A stretch of 64,000 bases of DNA from Lysinibacillus sp. FSL M8-0337 (GCF_038593855.1 NZ_CP151996.1:930001-994000); one strand, 5' to 3'; positions 53,035 through 63,004 are shown, numbered from the stretch's first letter. Translations and numbers: made by a program. Notes: generated by a model not told the origin, from the sequence alone.

Positions 53035-53545
53035 TTTTCGGGCAAATTTTACTAAAAAATGTCGAATATACAGGTTTAAACTATATGCAACCAACGTATA
53101 CATTTGGAAAGGGGATACACTCAAACAAGCTGTTTTCCTTAAAGAATTTGAACAGACGAAAAAACTAATCAATGGCAAATTGTTCGCATTTTATTTGAAG
53201 ATGAGTAGATGTTCAGTGAATACCAAGACATTGGTAATACTTGGTTTCCAAAAAATCAACAAAAAATCATCCCACATATGGTTGAGATCAAAGTGTAAAT
53301 TGGATTGACATTAGATTACGAAACAGGCGATGTATTTGGTTTGTAATAAGAACAATATACAGCGGTCGAATTTCTGAGGTTCTTAGAAAAAGTCGTTGCT
53401 AGTTATCCAAATAAGCTTTTCGTTATTGTATTTGATAATGCCCATATCCATCATGCAAAACTAATCCAACCATTTTTAGAAAAGATCAAGAACAGTTTGA
53501 ATTTCTGTCCCTTCCGCCGTATAGCGCCAATTCAATTTAATTAAA
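53035..53545 (+). pseudogene. Decayed IS630-family transposase
   Basis: Pieces of a DDE transposase can be read in more than one frame. GLNYMQPTYTF is near 53070, followed by KEFEQTKKLINGK in another frame. WQIVRILFEDE (first catalytic Asp region) is near 53170-53200. DYETGDVFGL follows, then EQYTAVEFLRFLEKVVASYP, the core FDNAHIHHAK at about 53430, and LPPYS after a frameshift near 53505. At least three in-frame stops and two frameshifts are present. No intact terminal repeats were recognised. Confidence 0.85.
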
Positions 53546-53621
53546 GGACTATGGAAATACAGCATTTTTTTACTGACCAACTAACCGCACTAATTATTTT
53601 AATATTCAAAATAAACAAATA

Positions 53622-53650
53622 TTTACTTTTTGTTATTTTCGTGTTATATT
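53622..53650 (+). promoter_or_regulatory. Promoter of the small secreted-protein gene
   Basis: TTTACT (53622-53627) and TATATT (53645-53650) have 17-bp spacing, 40 bp before the ATG. Confidence 0.6.
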
Positions 53651-53689
53651 TAAATAGCACAAAAAATAACTTAGGAGGTATATTATACC

Positions 53690-54046
53690 ATGTTCAAAAA
53701 AATTACTTTAAGTGTAGCAACACTAGTATTATCAGCAGGATTATTTAGCACTTCGGCAGGTGCTGAAGAGGTAGTACAACCTTCTTCACCAATTCAAAAT
53801 CCAAACCAAGTGGAGTCATCTGTTACTGTTGAGCCATTTGCTGCACAAGTTTATGTTACAAGATATGCTTACTATATCAAATCTGAATACCCACTAGCTT
53901 CTGGTACTCCTAAATATTTATCTGTAACAGAAATGATAAACAACAGTCCTTATGGGGGAAATCTTAGTAAAGTTAATGTAGAACCATATGGTTTGGATTG
54001 GTGGAAAGTTGAATATTCTGGCTATCTAACTAAATTTGAAATGTAG
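53690..54046 (+). CDS. Small secreted protein of unknown function
   Basis: 118 residues. A classical signal peptide (basic start, hydrophobic core, cleavage expected after SAGA at residue 25) precedes a linker rich in Pro, Gln and Ser (about 26-52). The mature C-terminal part of about 65 residues is rich in Tyr, with YVTRYAYYIKSEYPLASGTPKYL and ends WWKVEYSGYLTKFEM. I do not recognise the family. It has a good ribosome site (AGGAGGT), promoter and terminator, so it is a complete gene, flanked on both sides by transposase remnants. No cysteine is present. Confidence 0.8.
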   Translation: MFKKITLSVATLVLSAGLFSTSAGAEEVVQPSSPIQNPNQVESSVTVEPFAAQVYVTRYAYYIKSEYPLASGTPKYLSVTEMINNSPYGGNLSKVNVEPYGLDWWKVEYSGYLTKFEM

Positions 54047-54096
54047 ATGAGATTAGTGAAAAACTTGTTTTCTATAACAGATTTGTTTTTCGATTA

Positions 54097-54142
54097 AAAA
54101 TAGGTACATTCTATTCTTTGAATAGAAAGTGCCTTATTTTTT
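54097..54142 (+). terminator. Terminator of the small secreted-protein gene
   Basis: AAATAGGTAC..TTCTATTC pairs with GAATAGAA..GTGCCTTATTT and is followed by TTTTTT. Confidence 0.85.
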
Positions 54143-54221
54143 TGCTTAACTTTGTAAATCCATATAAATCTAGGTCTTTAAGACTTTTTAGAAATAAATG
54201 GAAATAATAGCTTTATTAAAT

Positions 54222-54503
54222 TGGTTACTTTCAACGAATGGTAGATACGTACGGAATGACCTAAAGGATGTCACGTAAAGGGAACTGCTTAGATAATACG
54301 CTCATGGAGATCTTCTTTGGGCATTCTAAATAAATGTATTTATCAAACATTTTTTCAATCTGTTTAAGAATCAGAAAAAACCATCTAAGATTACAACGTT
54401 ACTATAATAAAAAATGAATAAAAGAAAAACTGGACGGTTTAAGTCCAGTTGAGTACAGAAAAAATTCGTAAAACAGTACAACTTTATGAGGGAACTGACC
54501 CCA
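54222..54503 (+). pseudogene. IS3-family transposase OrfB, C-terminal remnant
   Basis: The readable fragment GYFQRMVDTYGMT, then MSRKGNCLDNTLMEIFFGHSK (with the catalytic Glu) and YYNNKRIKEKLDGLSPVEYRKN, is the C-terminal end of an IS3 OrfB. In-frame stops interrupt it. The sequence GAACTGACCCC near 54491-54502 looks like the IS right end. Confidence 0.85.
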
Positions 54504-54529
54504 GCGGTATAGACAAATAAAAAAAGCAT

Positions 54530-54950
54530 CTTCGATTGAAATTCGGGTATAGATACTTAAATTTCATTTGGAGGTGTTTTTTCTATGGGAACAAGAGTTA
54601 TCCCTATGAAGTGAAAATGAAAGTCATTGAGAGGCGATTAGCGGGTGTACCTATCAAACAGATTCTATTGGAATTAAATATACGCCATAAAACACAGGTG
54701 GAAACTTGGATGCGAAATGGCGAAGTCAATCGTTTGAAACAACCTGTAGGCGAATAATATAGCTTTAGTAAAGGTCCTGAACAGGACAATGAACAATCGA
54801 AATTAGCATTTGGAAAATCGGTATTTAAAGCAACAAATTGAGGTGCTAAAAAGTACGCAGAGTTGGAGAGGAAGTGGTTGGAGAAGTAGCTGTACAGTTA
54901 GTTGTTACACTGTGAGACAGATGTCAATCAAGGTCAAAGACTATATAAAT
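54530..54950 (+). pseudogene. IS3-family transposase OrfA, decayed
   Basis: GNKSYPYEVKMKVIERRLAGVPIKQILLELNIRHKTQVETWM (about 54590-54715) is the helix-turn-helix part of an IS3 OrfA. RNGEVNRLKQPVGE, then after a stop YSFSKGPEQDNE, and KKYAELERKW follow. Stops and frameshifts prevent a full product. Because OrfA lies after an OrfB end, this is the start of a second copy. Confidence 0.82.
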
Positions 54951-55068
54951 TATTAAAGCTTAACCGATACTAAACAACCAGTCGCCGGTTCAATACCGTC
55001 AACTGGTTGGATGATCTTTTTAGGAGCAATCCCATAATCAATCTTACACTTCTTCTCTAATGCTATTT
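54951..55068. other. Short stretch with an inverted repeat after rqcH
   Basis: AACCAGT..CCGGT pairs with ACCG..ACTGGTT at 54978-55010, a possible weak terminator of rqcH on the minus strand. The same strand has a stop-free stretch of about 40 codons from 55075 to about 54953, of unknown origin. Confidence 0.4.
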
Positions 55069-56763
55069 TTAAGACTGTTTCTTTAATTGTAAAATAACCG
55101 TTTCATCTGGGTCTATAAACAATGTTTTTTGTTCGAAGTAAATAACGAATCCAGGTTTAGCACCATTAGGCTTTTTGACTTGTCGTATTTCTGTATAATC
55201 TACCGGAACAGAGGATGAGTCACGAGCTTTTGAGAAATATGCGGCAAGGGTTGCGGCTTCTCGCAATGTCGTATCATCTGGATTAGCATCGTGAATGACT
55301 ACATGAGAGCCTGGTATATCTTTTGTATGAAGCCAAATATCTGTACGCTTTGCTATTTTAAATGTCAGCATATCATTTTGCTTGTTGTTTTTCCCTACAG
55401 AAATGGGCATTCCTGTAGATGATAGATAATGTTCGGGTTCAGGTTTAAGCTGTTTTTTCTTTTTCTTGGCGTGACGAAGTTTTAAATAGCCTTGTTCTGC
55501 TAATTCTTCACGAATCTCCTCGATATCACCAGGTGATGCTTGTTGCACTTGTTGTGCTAACATTTCGAAATAAGTAATTTCTTCTCTTGTTTTTTCGAGT
55601 TGCTCTTGCACCATAATAAGGGCATTTTTAGCCTTCGTATATTTCGTGTAATAACTTTGTGCATTTTCAATCGGTGTTTTGCGCTCGCTTACCGGAATCG
55701 TTACTTGTTCAGCAGATTCACTGTAATAGTTTGTGACGGTCACTTCCTTCACACCTTTTTCAAAAGCGTAAATATTGGCCATCAATAGTTCCCCATACAA
55801 TTGGAACTGATCTAGTTTGGAGGCGCGTTCAAAGTCTTTCGTCAGTTTTTTGATTTTTAATGATAGTTTGTCGATTTCGTTTTGTAACCAGCGTTCTAAA
55901 TCTCCTGCTTGTTGCTTCACACGATCTCGTTCCGCGCGAGCAAAGAATACACGGTCAAGAAGCTCATGGACATTTGGATAGACCGTTTTCTCTCCTTGTA
56001 AATGTGTTAAAGCAATTGGGGAGAAGTATGTTTTATTATGTGCGGATACATACATTGGTTCTTTGCCACCATCATTAAAATCTGCCATAAAGTCTTTGAA
56101 ACATCCAACTTTGTTTGACGCAACTGTTAAACGAAATAGCAACTCCTCTGCATGTAAAGGAGAAAAGCCAATAAATTGCGACACAACTTCTTTAGCGGTT
56201 TTTGGCTCTGCGAAAAATGCAGCTACTTGCTCATCAGTGACCGTAAGAGGTTGCCATTTATTTTGTGCAGGTGGGGCGATATAAGGCTGTCCAGGTAATA
56301 TTGTTCGGAAACTATTCATCGAAGGTGATAAATGTTTTAAACTGTCGATAATTTTATTTTGTTCTGTATCTATTAATAACAGGTTACTATGGCGACCCAT
56401 AATTTCTGCATGTAATTCCCGTACAATGGGATCACCGATTTCATTTTTACTTTGGATTTCTACTATAATAATACGATCTAACTCATGCTGTTTAATAGAA
56501 GAAATAAAACCACCCTCTAGATGCTTACGTAAAAGCATACAAAACATAGGGGGTTCAGCAGGATTTTCGATTGTTTGCTCTGTAAGATGTACACGTGCAT
56601 AGGAAGGGTGGATAGAAAATAATAATTTATGGTTCCCTCCATTTGCACGGATTTGTAAAACAACTTCCTGCGCGTTAGGTTGATGTATTTTCGTAATACG
56701 ACCTGTTACTAATTTTTGTAGGTCTGTTGTCATTGAATAAGTAAATAAACCATCAAATGCCAT
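55069..56763 (-). CDS. rqcH: RqcH (NFACT family), ribosome quality-control alanine-tailing factor
   Basis: RqcH binds obstructed 50S subunits and recruits tRNA-Ala to add C-terminal Ala tails to stalled peptides. The ATG at 56763 after AAAGAGGAA gives the conserved MAFDGLFTYSMTTDL. The Asp-Arg pair needed for tRNA-Ala recruitment is at 96-97 (HELDRIII). HhH and coiled-coil parts span about 170-430, followed by the NFACT-R domain (TFKIAKRTDIWLHTKDIPGSHVVI). 564 residues. Often labelled fibronectin-binding protein (YloA). Confidence 0.95.
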   Translation of the reverse strand: MAFDGLFTYSMTTDLQKLVTGRITKIHQPNAQEVVLQIRANGGNHKLLFSIHPSYARVHLTEQTIENPAEPPMFCMLLRKHLEGGFISSIKQHELDRIIIVEIQSKNEIGDPIVRELHAEIMGRHSNLLLIDTEQNKIIDSLKHLSPSMNSFRTILPGQPYIAPPAQNKWQPLTVTDEQVAAFFAEPKTAKEVVSQFIGFSPLHAEELLFRLTVASNKVGCFKDFMADFNDGGKEPMYVSAHNKTYFSPIALTHLQGEKTVYPNVHELLDRVFFARAERDRVKQQAGDLERWLQNEIDKLSLKIKKLTKDFERASKLDQFQLYGELLMANIYAFEKGVKEVTVTNYYSESAEQVTIPVSERKTPIENAQSYYTKYTKAKNALIMVQEQLEKTREEITYFEMLAQQVQQASPGDIEEIREELAEQGYLKLRHAKKKKKQLKPEPEHYLSSTGMPISVGKNNKQNDMLTFKIAKRTDIWLHTKDIPGSHVVIHDANPDDTTLREAATLAAYFSKARDSSSVPVDYTEIRQVKKPNGAKPGFVIYFEQKTLFIDPDETVILQLKKQS

Positions 56764-57068
56764 TTTAATTCCTCTTTCCAACGATATATTGCATCATTGT
56801 GTTTTTCGTATTTGCGCTGAAAAGGTCTGCTGAAACGAACTACAATGGTGCAATTCATGATTTTATAAAGTGTTCCCAAAACAGCCATTTCAAGCACGAA
56901 TGCTTTTTTAGTATGTTTATCATAGCATTTTTTAGGTGAATATTAAAATATAGCTACAGATGTGGTAGAATTAATTTTTGCTCTAGCGATTTTTTTGTGG
57001 AGAGACGTCATAAATGACAGAGCTTATGTTATAATTATCCCAGTATGCAAAGAAAGGTGTGACGAACC
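56764..57068. other. Divergent intergenic region between rqcH and yloC
   Basis: About 300 bp with no gene. It contains an extended -10 promoter for yloC (listed separately). A second TAGAAT at 56966-56971 has no fitting -35. Confidence 0.6.
57027..57035 (+). promoter_or_regulatory. Extended -10 promoter before yloC
   Basis: TGTTATAAT is a perfect extended -10 (TGn-TATAAT). No good -35 lies 16-18 bp upstream. Confidence 0.55.
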
Positions 57069-57944
57069 TTGGTGCGTAGTATGACTGGTTTTGGCAGAGG
57101 TGTCACAACAACAAGAGACTTTCAGTTAACCGTAGAAATACGCTCGGTCAACCATCGTTTTTTAGAAATTCATGCAAAATTTCCGAAAGAATGGCTTGAA
57201 GCAGAAGTTTTTGCTAAGAAATTAATTTCACAAGCTTTATCCCGAGGGAAAATTGATGTGATGGTATATGTAAAAGATTTAGAAAATGTCGAGCAATCTA
57301 TTGAAATTAATTGGTCATTAATTGAAGCGTATCGTAAGGCAAAAGAACAATTAGCAAGTAAAGTACCGCTAGAAGAAAAATGGACGATGCAGGAGCTACT
57401 AGCGCTTGAGAAAGCATTAGTGCAAGAAAAGCCGCAACTAACGCCAGAAGATTTATTAGGTGCTGTGGAACATGCGGTAACAGAAGCCATTGGACAGTTG
57501 ATTCAAATGCGTGAGCGTGAAGGGCAAGAATTGCAAGAGGTTGTTGTACAATATAAAGAACAGCTAAAGGAACAAGTGAATCAAATACGTTCATGTTCTT
57601 CACTTGCTGTTGAAAAATATCGTACACGTTTAGTAGAACGGATTGCTGAAATTGCAGAAGTAGCGCTTTTAGAAGATCGTTTACTCGCAGAAGTAGCGAT
57701 ATTTGCAGAACGAGTGGACATAACGGAAGAATTGGATCGATTAGATAGTCATTTTAACCAACTGGAAGAAACGTTACTAGAAACCGTTTCAATCGGGCGT
57801 AAATTAGACTTTTTAATGCAGGAAATCCATCGCGAAATCAATACGATAGGTTCTAAAAATCAATCGACAGAAGCAGCCGTTGCAGTAGTTCAGGCAAAAA
57901 CAATTTTAGAAAAGATGCGTGAGCAAGTTCAAAATATCGAATAA
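57069..57944 (+). CDS. yloC: YicC/YloC family endoribonuclease
   Basis: 291 residues of the YicC family, shown to be RNA endonucleases in some bacteria. The N-terminal RSMTGFGRG and the C-terminal LDFLMQEIHREINTIGSKNQ are invariant family blocks. The start is TTG at 57069 (or GTG 57072) after AAAGGTG. It lies 43 bp before gmk; the remA gene that separates them in B. subtilis is missing. Confidence 0.93.
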   Translation: MVRSMTGFGRGVTTTRDFQLTVEIRSVNHRFLEIHAKFPKEWLEAEVFAKKLISQALSRGKIDVMVYVKDLENVEQSIEINWSLIEAYRKAKEQLASKVPLEEKWTMQELLALEKALVQEKPQLTPEDLLGAVEHAVTEAIGQLIQMREREGQELQEVVVQYKEQLKEQVNQIRSCSSLAVEKYRTRLVERIAEIAEVALLEDRLLAEVAIFAERVDITEELDRLDSHFNQLEETLLETVSIGRKLDFLMQEIHREINTIGSKNQSTEAAVAVVQAKTILEKMREQVQNIE

Positions 57945-57987
57945 CATGCGTGCATCTGTTATAAATTAAGGGAGATATAGAGAATAA

Positions 57988-58605
<618 letters not shown>

Positions 58606-58609
58606 ACCA

Positions 58610-58837
58610 ATGTTATACCCATCAGTAGATGCCTTAAAGAAAGAAATTGATTCAAAATATTCTTTAGTAAGTTTAGCATCAAAGCGCGCTCGTCAAATGC
58701 AAGAAGTAGAAGGTACTGAGCGCCTACACAAATATGTTTCCTATAAATATGTAGGAAAAGCACTTGAAGAGGTAGCAGCAGGTGTACTTACGAAAGTATC
58801 ACAGGATGAGTCCGCTGTGTACGAAGACGAAATCTAA
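58610..58837 (+). CDS. rpoZ: RNA polymerase omega subunit
   Basis: 75 residues. MLYPSVDALKKEIDSKYSLVSLASKRARQM is the conserved omega core that clamps the beta' subunit. The ATG follows AGAGGAG. Its place between gmk and coaBC is the standard order. Confidence 0.95.
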   Translation: MLYPSVDALKKEIDSKYSLVSLASKRARQMQEVEGTERLHKYVSYKYVGKALEEVAAGVLTKVSQDESAVYEDEI

Positions 58838-58966
58838 CATTGATGGTATAAAGCTTTTGCCAGTTAATGTTAAAATCTGCAGTGATTTTTTGATTATACA
58901 AAAATGTCGAGAGCTCCCGAGGAATTGTCCTTTGGGAGCTTATCGTTTGAAAGGACGACATTGTAG

Positions 58967-59974
58967 ATGAATAAAAATATTTTACTTTGTGTTTCAGGTG
59001 GTATTGCGGTTTATAAAGCTGTAGCGCTAGTGAGTAAGCTATCACAGGCGGGTGCTCGTGTAAAGGTCATCATGACAGCATCAGCTCGACAGTTTGTCAA
59101 TCCATTAAGCTTTCAAGTCATGTCAAAAAATGATGTCTACTTCGATACATTTGATGAAAAAGATTCCAATGTCATTGCCCATATAGATTTAGCTGACTGG
59201 GCAGATTTAATATTAGTCGCACCTGCAACTGCCAATGTGATTGGCAAACTTGCAAACGGTATTGCAGATGATATGGTGACAACGACATTACTTGCCACTA
59301 CTGTACCCGTTTGGATTGCACCTGCGATGAATGTCCATATGTATGATCATCCAGCGGTAAAGCGCAATTTGGCACAACTAGCAACAGATGGTTATCAATT
59401 TATCGAACCGTCAGAAGGCTTTTTAGCATGTGGCTATGTTGGGAAAGGTCGTTTAGAAGAGCCAGAGAAAATTACGGCACTTGTGCAACAGTATTTTTTT
59501 GCTCCAAAGCCATTAGTAGGACGAACGGTGCTTGTGACAGCAGGAGCAAGTTATATCCCTATGGATAATCAGCATGTGATTAGCACAAAGGCCAATGGTA
59601 AGATTGGGCAAGCGTTAGCGAGAGAAGCGCAAGCACTAGGGGCACATGTCATTCTGTTAGGTGAAGAAGCAACAAATGTGTATGACCTTATAACGCAAGT
59701 AGAGAACGTTAAAAAGCAAAACGCACAGCTTTTATTTATCCACGCAGCCAACATACCAACAATTGAAAGTGCCCCTATTCTATCCATTGAAGGTACAGAG
59801 GCAGTGACATTTGGACAAAAAGTACTAGGGAATCCGATGTTACAAGTAATAGCCGATGAATGGATTGATGATAGTCAAACAGCAACAATAAACGGACAAA
59901 TTGTCAATATTTCAGATACGACACAATTTGCAAAGGTTTTATGGCAGCATATATTACAAGGTGAGTTGCAATGA
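58967..59974 (+). CDS. coaBC: CoaBC: normal PPC decarboxylase half, degenerate PPC synthetase half
   Basis: CoaC decarboxylates phosphopantothenoylcysteine for coenzyme A. Residues 1-185 keep its features: the flavin-site LLCVSGGIAVYKA, His72 in AHIDLADWAD, APAMN (118-122) and the flap Cys155 in ACGYVGKGR. The CoaB half (about 186-335) is roughly 150 residues rather than about 220. It keeps VLVTAGASYIPMD, but NRSSGKMG is TKANGKIG, and the AAAVADW and NDV-type blocks are not found. The reading frame is intact to an ATGA overlap with priA. Ligase activity is therefore doubtful. Confidence 0.88.
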   Translation: MNKNILLCVSGGIAVYKAVALVSKLSQAGARVKVIMTASARQFVNPLSFQVMSKNDVYFDTFDEKDSNVIAHIDLADWADLILVAPATANVIGKLANGIADDMVTTTLLATTVPVWIAPAMNVHMYDHPAVKRNLAQLATDGYQFIEPSEGFLACGYVGKGRLEEPEKITALVQQYFFAPKPLVGRTVLVTAGASYIPMDNQHVISTKANGKIGQALAREAQALGAHVILLGEEATNVYDLITQVENVKKQNAQLLFIHAANIPTIESAPILSIEGTEAVTFGQKVLGNPMLQVIADEWIDDSQTATINGQIVNISDTTQFAKVLWQHILQGELQ

Positions 59975-62385
59975 GCGTTTTATATGCAGAAATCATAGTG
60001 GATGTTTCAACATACCATGTAGATCGCTCTTTTGACTATTCGGTTCCTGCAGAATGGGTAGCTGTTATAGAGAAAGGCTGTCGTGTAAAAGTACCATTTG
60101 GGCCGAGAAATGTACTAGGATTTGTTGTAGGTTTAAAACATGAAACAGAAGTTCCGACAAATAAACTAAAGCCGATTGCTCAAATTTTAGATATAGAGCC
60201 TGTTTTTACTGAAGAAATGTTGTTGATGGCAAAGTGGCTTAAAAATGAAACAATTTGCTATGAAATTGATGCATTGCAAGTAATGCTACCATCCGCATTA
60301 AGAGCTAAGTATGAAAAAATCGTCAAATTACTCAATCATCAAACGATTTTGCCAATGGCAGTTCAACAAATTTTCGGGAAGCGACAACAGGCAAACTTTA
60401 AGGAATTTGAACGGGCTGGATTATTGCCGCTCTTAAAAACGTTAATTGCCGATAAAATTGTAAAAATAGAAAATGTCGTAAAGCAACAAGGCAATGTAAA
60501 AGCAGTTCGTATGGTAAAGATTTCTGAAGACGAACAAGCATTAAGCAATGCTATGCAAGAGGCATCAAGAGCTGTGAAGCAACGTTCTTTAATTGAGTGG
60601 ATGGCTTCGCATTTAGGTGAAGTTTTTACACCACAGCAAATTTATGAAGCAACTGCTGTCTCTGCTGCTGTATTGCAAGGGGTTATTGAAAAAGGCGCAG
60701 CAAGTTTTATACAGGAAGAAGTGTATCGCGATCCTTTTACAAAGGATGTTGCACGTACACAGTCCTTACAATTAACGGACGAACAAGCAGTTGCATTAAA
60801 GGCAATTACGCATGCTATTGATACACAATCTGCTTCCACCTTTTTATTGCAAGGTGTTACAGGTAGTGGCAAAACGGAAGTTTACTTGCAAGCAATCCAA
60901 AAGGTTTTAAATGAAGGCAAGGAAGCCATTATGCTAGTGCCTGAAATTTCGTTAACGCCCCAAATGACGGAGCGTTTTCGTAGTCGTTTTGGTGAGATGG
61001 TTGCCGTAATGCATAGTGGGTTATCTGTTGGAGAGAAGTATGATGAGTGGCGCAAAATTCAACAAGGGAAAGTAAGCGTCGTCGTAGGTGCTCGTTCAGC
61101 CATTTTCGCCCCCTTTACTAATTTAGGGTTAATTATCTTAGATGAAGAACATGAATCGACTTACAAGCAGGAAGATTCACCCCGTTACCATGCGAGAGAT
61201 GTAGCCATTTGGCGAAGCCAATACTTCCGTTGTCCTGTTATTTTAGGGAGTGCGACACCCGCTCTTGAGTCATATGCTCGTGCAAAAAAAGGGGTCTATA
61301 CATTATTAACGTTAAAACAGCGTGCGCTGCATCAAGCAATGCCAACTGTATATGTCGCAGATATGCGAGAGGAACTCCAAAAAGGAAATCGCTCAATGTT
61401 TTCTGAACTACTGATTGAAGGGATACGGACGCGACTTGAACGACAAGAACAGATGGTGTTGTTTTTAAATCGAAGAGGTTATTCGTCCTTTGTGCTATGT
61501 CGTGATTGTGGAACGGTTGTACAATGTCCGAACTGTGATATTTCATTAACCTATCATCGTACAACTGAAAAACTTAAATGTCATTACTGTGGTTATGAAG
61601 AACAGGTGCCACAAATTTGCCCGCAATGTCAAAGTGAGCATATTCGATATTTTGGTACAGGGACACAAAAGGTAGAAGAAGAAATCTATAAATTATTTCC
61701 AGAAGCAAGAGTACTACGAATGGATGTTGATACAACAAAGCACAAGGGGGCACATGAAGAGATTTTGCAAGCATTTGGTGAGGGGCAAGCTGATATTTTA
61801 CTCGGTACGCAAATGATTGCAAAGGGACTTGATTTTCCTAATATTACACTTGTTGGTGTGCTTAGTGCCGATACATCCTTACATTTACCAGACTACCGTG
61901 CGGCGGAGCGAACTTTCCAATTACTTACACAGGTAAGTGGTAGAGCAGGCCGTCATGATAAAGCGGGCGAAGTCGTAATCCAAACCTATACGCCTGAGCA
62001 TTATGCAATTGAATTAGCTAAAGTACAAGATTACGAGCCATTTTATGAACGAGAAATGTTTTTACGCCGTCGTTCTGGCTACCCACCTTATTATTTCGTA
62101 GCACTTATACAAGTATCCCATGAAGATGTCATGATGGCAGCAGAGTATGCGGGGCGCGCAGCAGATTGGCTTCGAGGGAATTTATCCAATCAAGTGTCCA
62201 TTATTGGCCCAACGGTGGCGAGTATTAGCCGTCTCCAAAATAGATATCGCTATCAATGTTTGATAAAATATAAAATTGAACCAAATCTGATACCTGTCTT
62301 GCAACGTTTACTTGCGATGTATCGAGCAGATTGGATTAAACAGGGGATATTAATGACGGTTGATTTAGACCCGTCTACAATATAA
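59971..62385 (+). CDS. priA: PriA, primosomal helicase
   Basis: Restarts stalled forks by loading DnaB. 804 residues: an N-terminal DNA-binding domain with FDYSVP and VKVPFGPRNVLGFVV. The helicase P-loop GVTGSGKTEVY begins at 295, and LDEEHESTYKQ is motif II. The eight-cysteine zinc region starts near 510 (CRDCGTVVQCPNC...CHYCG...CPQC). QVSGRAGR is motif VI. Overlaps coaBC by 4 bp. Confidence 0.97.
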   Translation: MSVLYAEIIVDVSTYHVDRSFDYSVPAEWVAVIEKGCRVKVPFGPRNVLGFVVGLKHETEVPTNKLKPIAQILDIEPVFTEEMLLMAKWLKNETICYEIDALQVMLPSALRAKYEKIVKLLNHQTILPMAVQQIFGKRQQANFKEFERAGLLPLLKTLIADKIVKIENVVKQQGNVKAVRMVKISEDEQALSNAMQEASRAVKQRSLIEWMASHLGEVFTPQQIYEATAVSAAVLQGVIEKGAASFIQEEVYRDPFTKDVARTQSLQLTDEQAVALKAITHAIDTQSASTFLLQGVTGSGKTEVYLQAIQKVLNEGKEAIMLVPEISLTPQMTERFRSRFGEMVAVMHSGLSVGEKYDEWRKIQQGKVSVVVGARSAIFAPFTNLGLIILDEEHESTYKQEDSPRYHARDVAIWRSQYFRCPVILGSATPALESYARAKKGVYTLLTLKQRALHQAMPTVYVADMREELQKGNRSMFSELLIEGIRTRLERQEQMVLFLNRRGYSSFVLCRDCGTVVQCPNCDISLTYHRTTEKLKCHYCGYEEQVPQICPQCQSEHIRYFGTGTQKVEEEIYKLFPEARVLRMDVDTTKHKGAHEEILQAFGEGQADILLGTQMIAKGLDFPNITLVGVLSADTSLHLPDYRAAERTFQLLTQVSGRAGRHDKAGEVVIQTYTPEHYAIELAKVQDYEPFYEREMFLRRRSGYPPYYFVALIQVSHEDVMMAAEYAGRAADWLRGNLSNQVSIIGPTVASISRLQNRYRYQCLIKYKIEPNLIPVLQRLLAMYRADWIKQGILMTVDLDPSTI

Positions 62386-62508
62386 AGAGGTGCAATAGCT
62401 GCTTTTTGAGCAAGCTTGAATACATCATAATTGATTCAAATGGCGATTTGCCTAATATTGAAATTAAGGCAAGAGAGCGCCTTATATAATAGAAATGAGG
62501 AACGAGAA

Positions 62509-63003
62509 ATGGCGATTAAAAAAGTGATCGAACATCCAGCAAAAGTATTATCTACACCATGTGCTGAAGTAACAGAAATTAACGAAGAGATTATTGCATT
62601 ACTTGATGATTTATATGACACGATGGTGGAATATGATGGTGTGGGGATTGCCGCACCACAAATTAATGTTGGACTACGCGTGGCAATTGTTGAACTAGGT
62701 GAAGAAAGAGATATTTTAGAAATGATTAACCCTACTGTTATTAAAACAGACGGAGCAGAAGTGGATATCGAAGGATGCTTAAGCTTCCCTGGATTATATG
62801 GAGAAGTTGAACGTCCTGATTATGTAAAAATTGAAGCTTGTGACCGAGAAGGGCGTGTCTATGAGCTTGAAGCTGGCGGCTTTGAAGCGCGAGCGATTTT
62901 ACATGAAATCGACCATTTAGATGGCATTTTATTTGATTCCAAAATTAAACGCATTGTGACAGAAGAAGAGCTAGAAGAAATGTACGCAGAAGAGGAGGAA
63001 TAA
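62509..63003 (+). CDS. def: Peptide deformylase
   Basis: A metal-dependent enzyme that removes the formyl group of nascent proteins. Motif 1 is GVGIAAPQI, motif 2 EGCLSFPG with the metal Cys, motif 3 HEIDHLDG with the two metal His. 164 residues, type 1. The ATG at 62509 follows ATGAGGAACGAG; the frame is open upstream to 62431 without family similarity. It is 1 bp before fmt, its functional partner. Confidence 0.96.
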   Translation: MAIKKVIEHPAKVLSTPCAEVTEINEEIIALLDDLYDTMVEYDGVGIAAPQINVGLRVAIVELGEERDILEMINPTVIKTDGAEVDIEGCLSFPGLYGEVERPDYVKIEACDREGRVYELEAGGFEARAILHEIDHLDGILFDSKIKRIVTEEELEEMYAEEEE

Positions 63004-63004
63004 T

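Noticed and set aside
52901-53308. 135-codon open frame as a gene
   Set aside because: It reads through the IS630 remnant largely in the wrong frame and has no ribosome site.
53551-53748. Small hydrophobic open frame before the secreted protein
   Set aside because: It overlaps the promoter, ribosome site and start of the secreted-protein gene and has no own ribosome site.
54536-54757. 73-codon open frame as an intact gene
   Set aside because: It is the frame-shifted helix-turn-helix part of a decayed IS3 OrfA.
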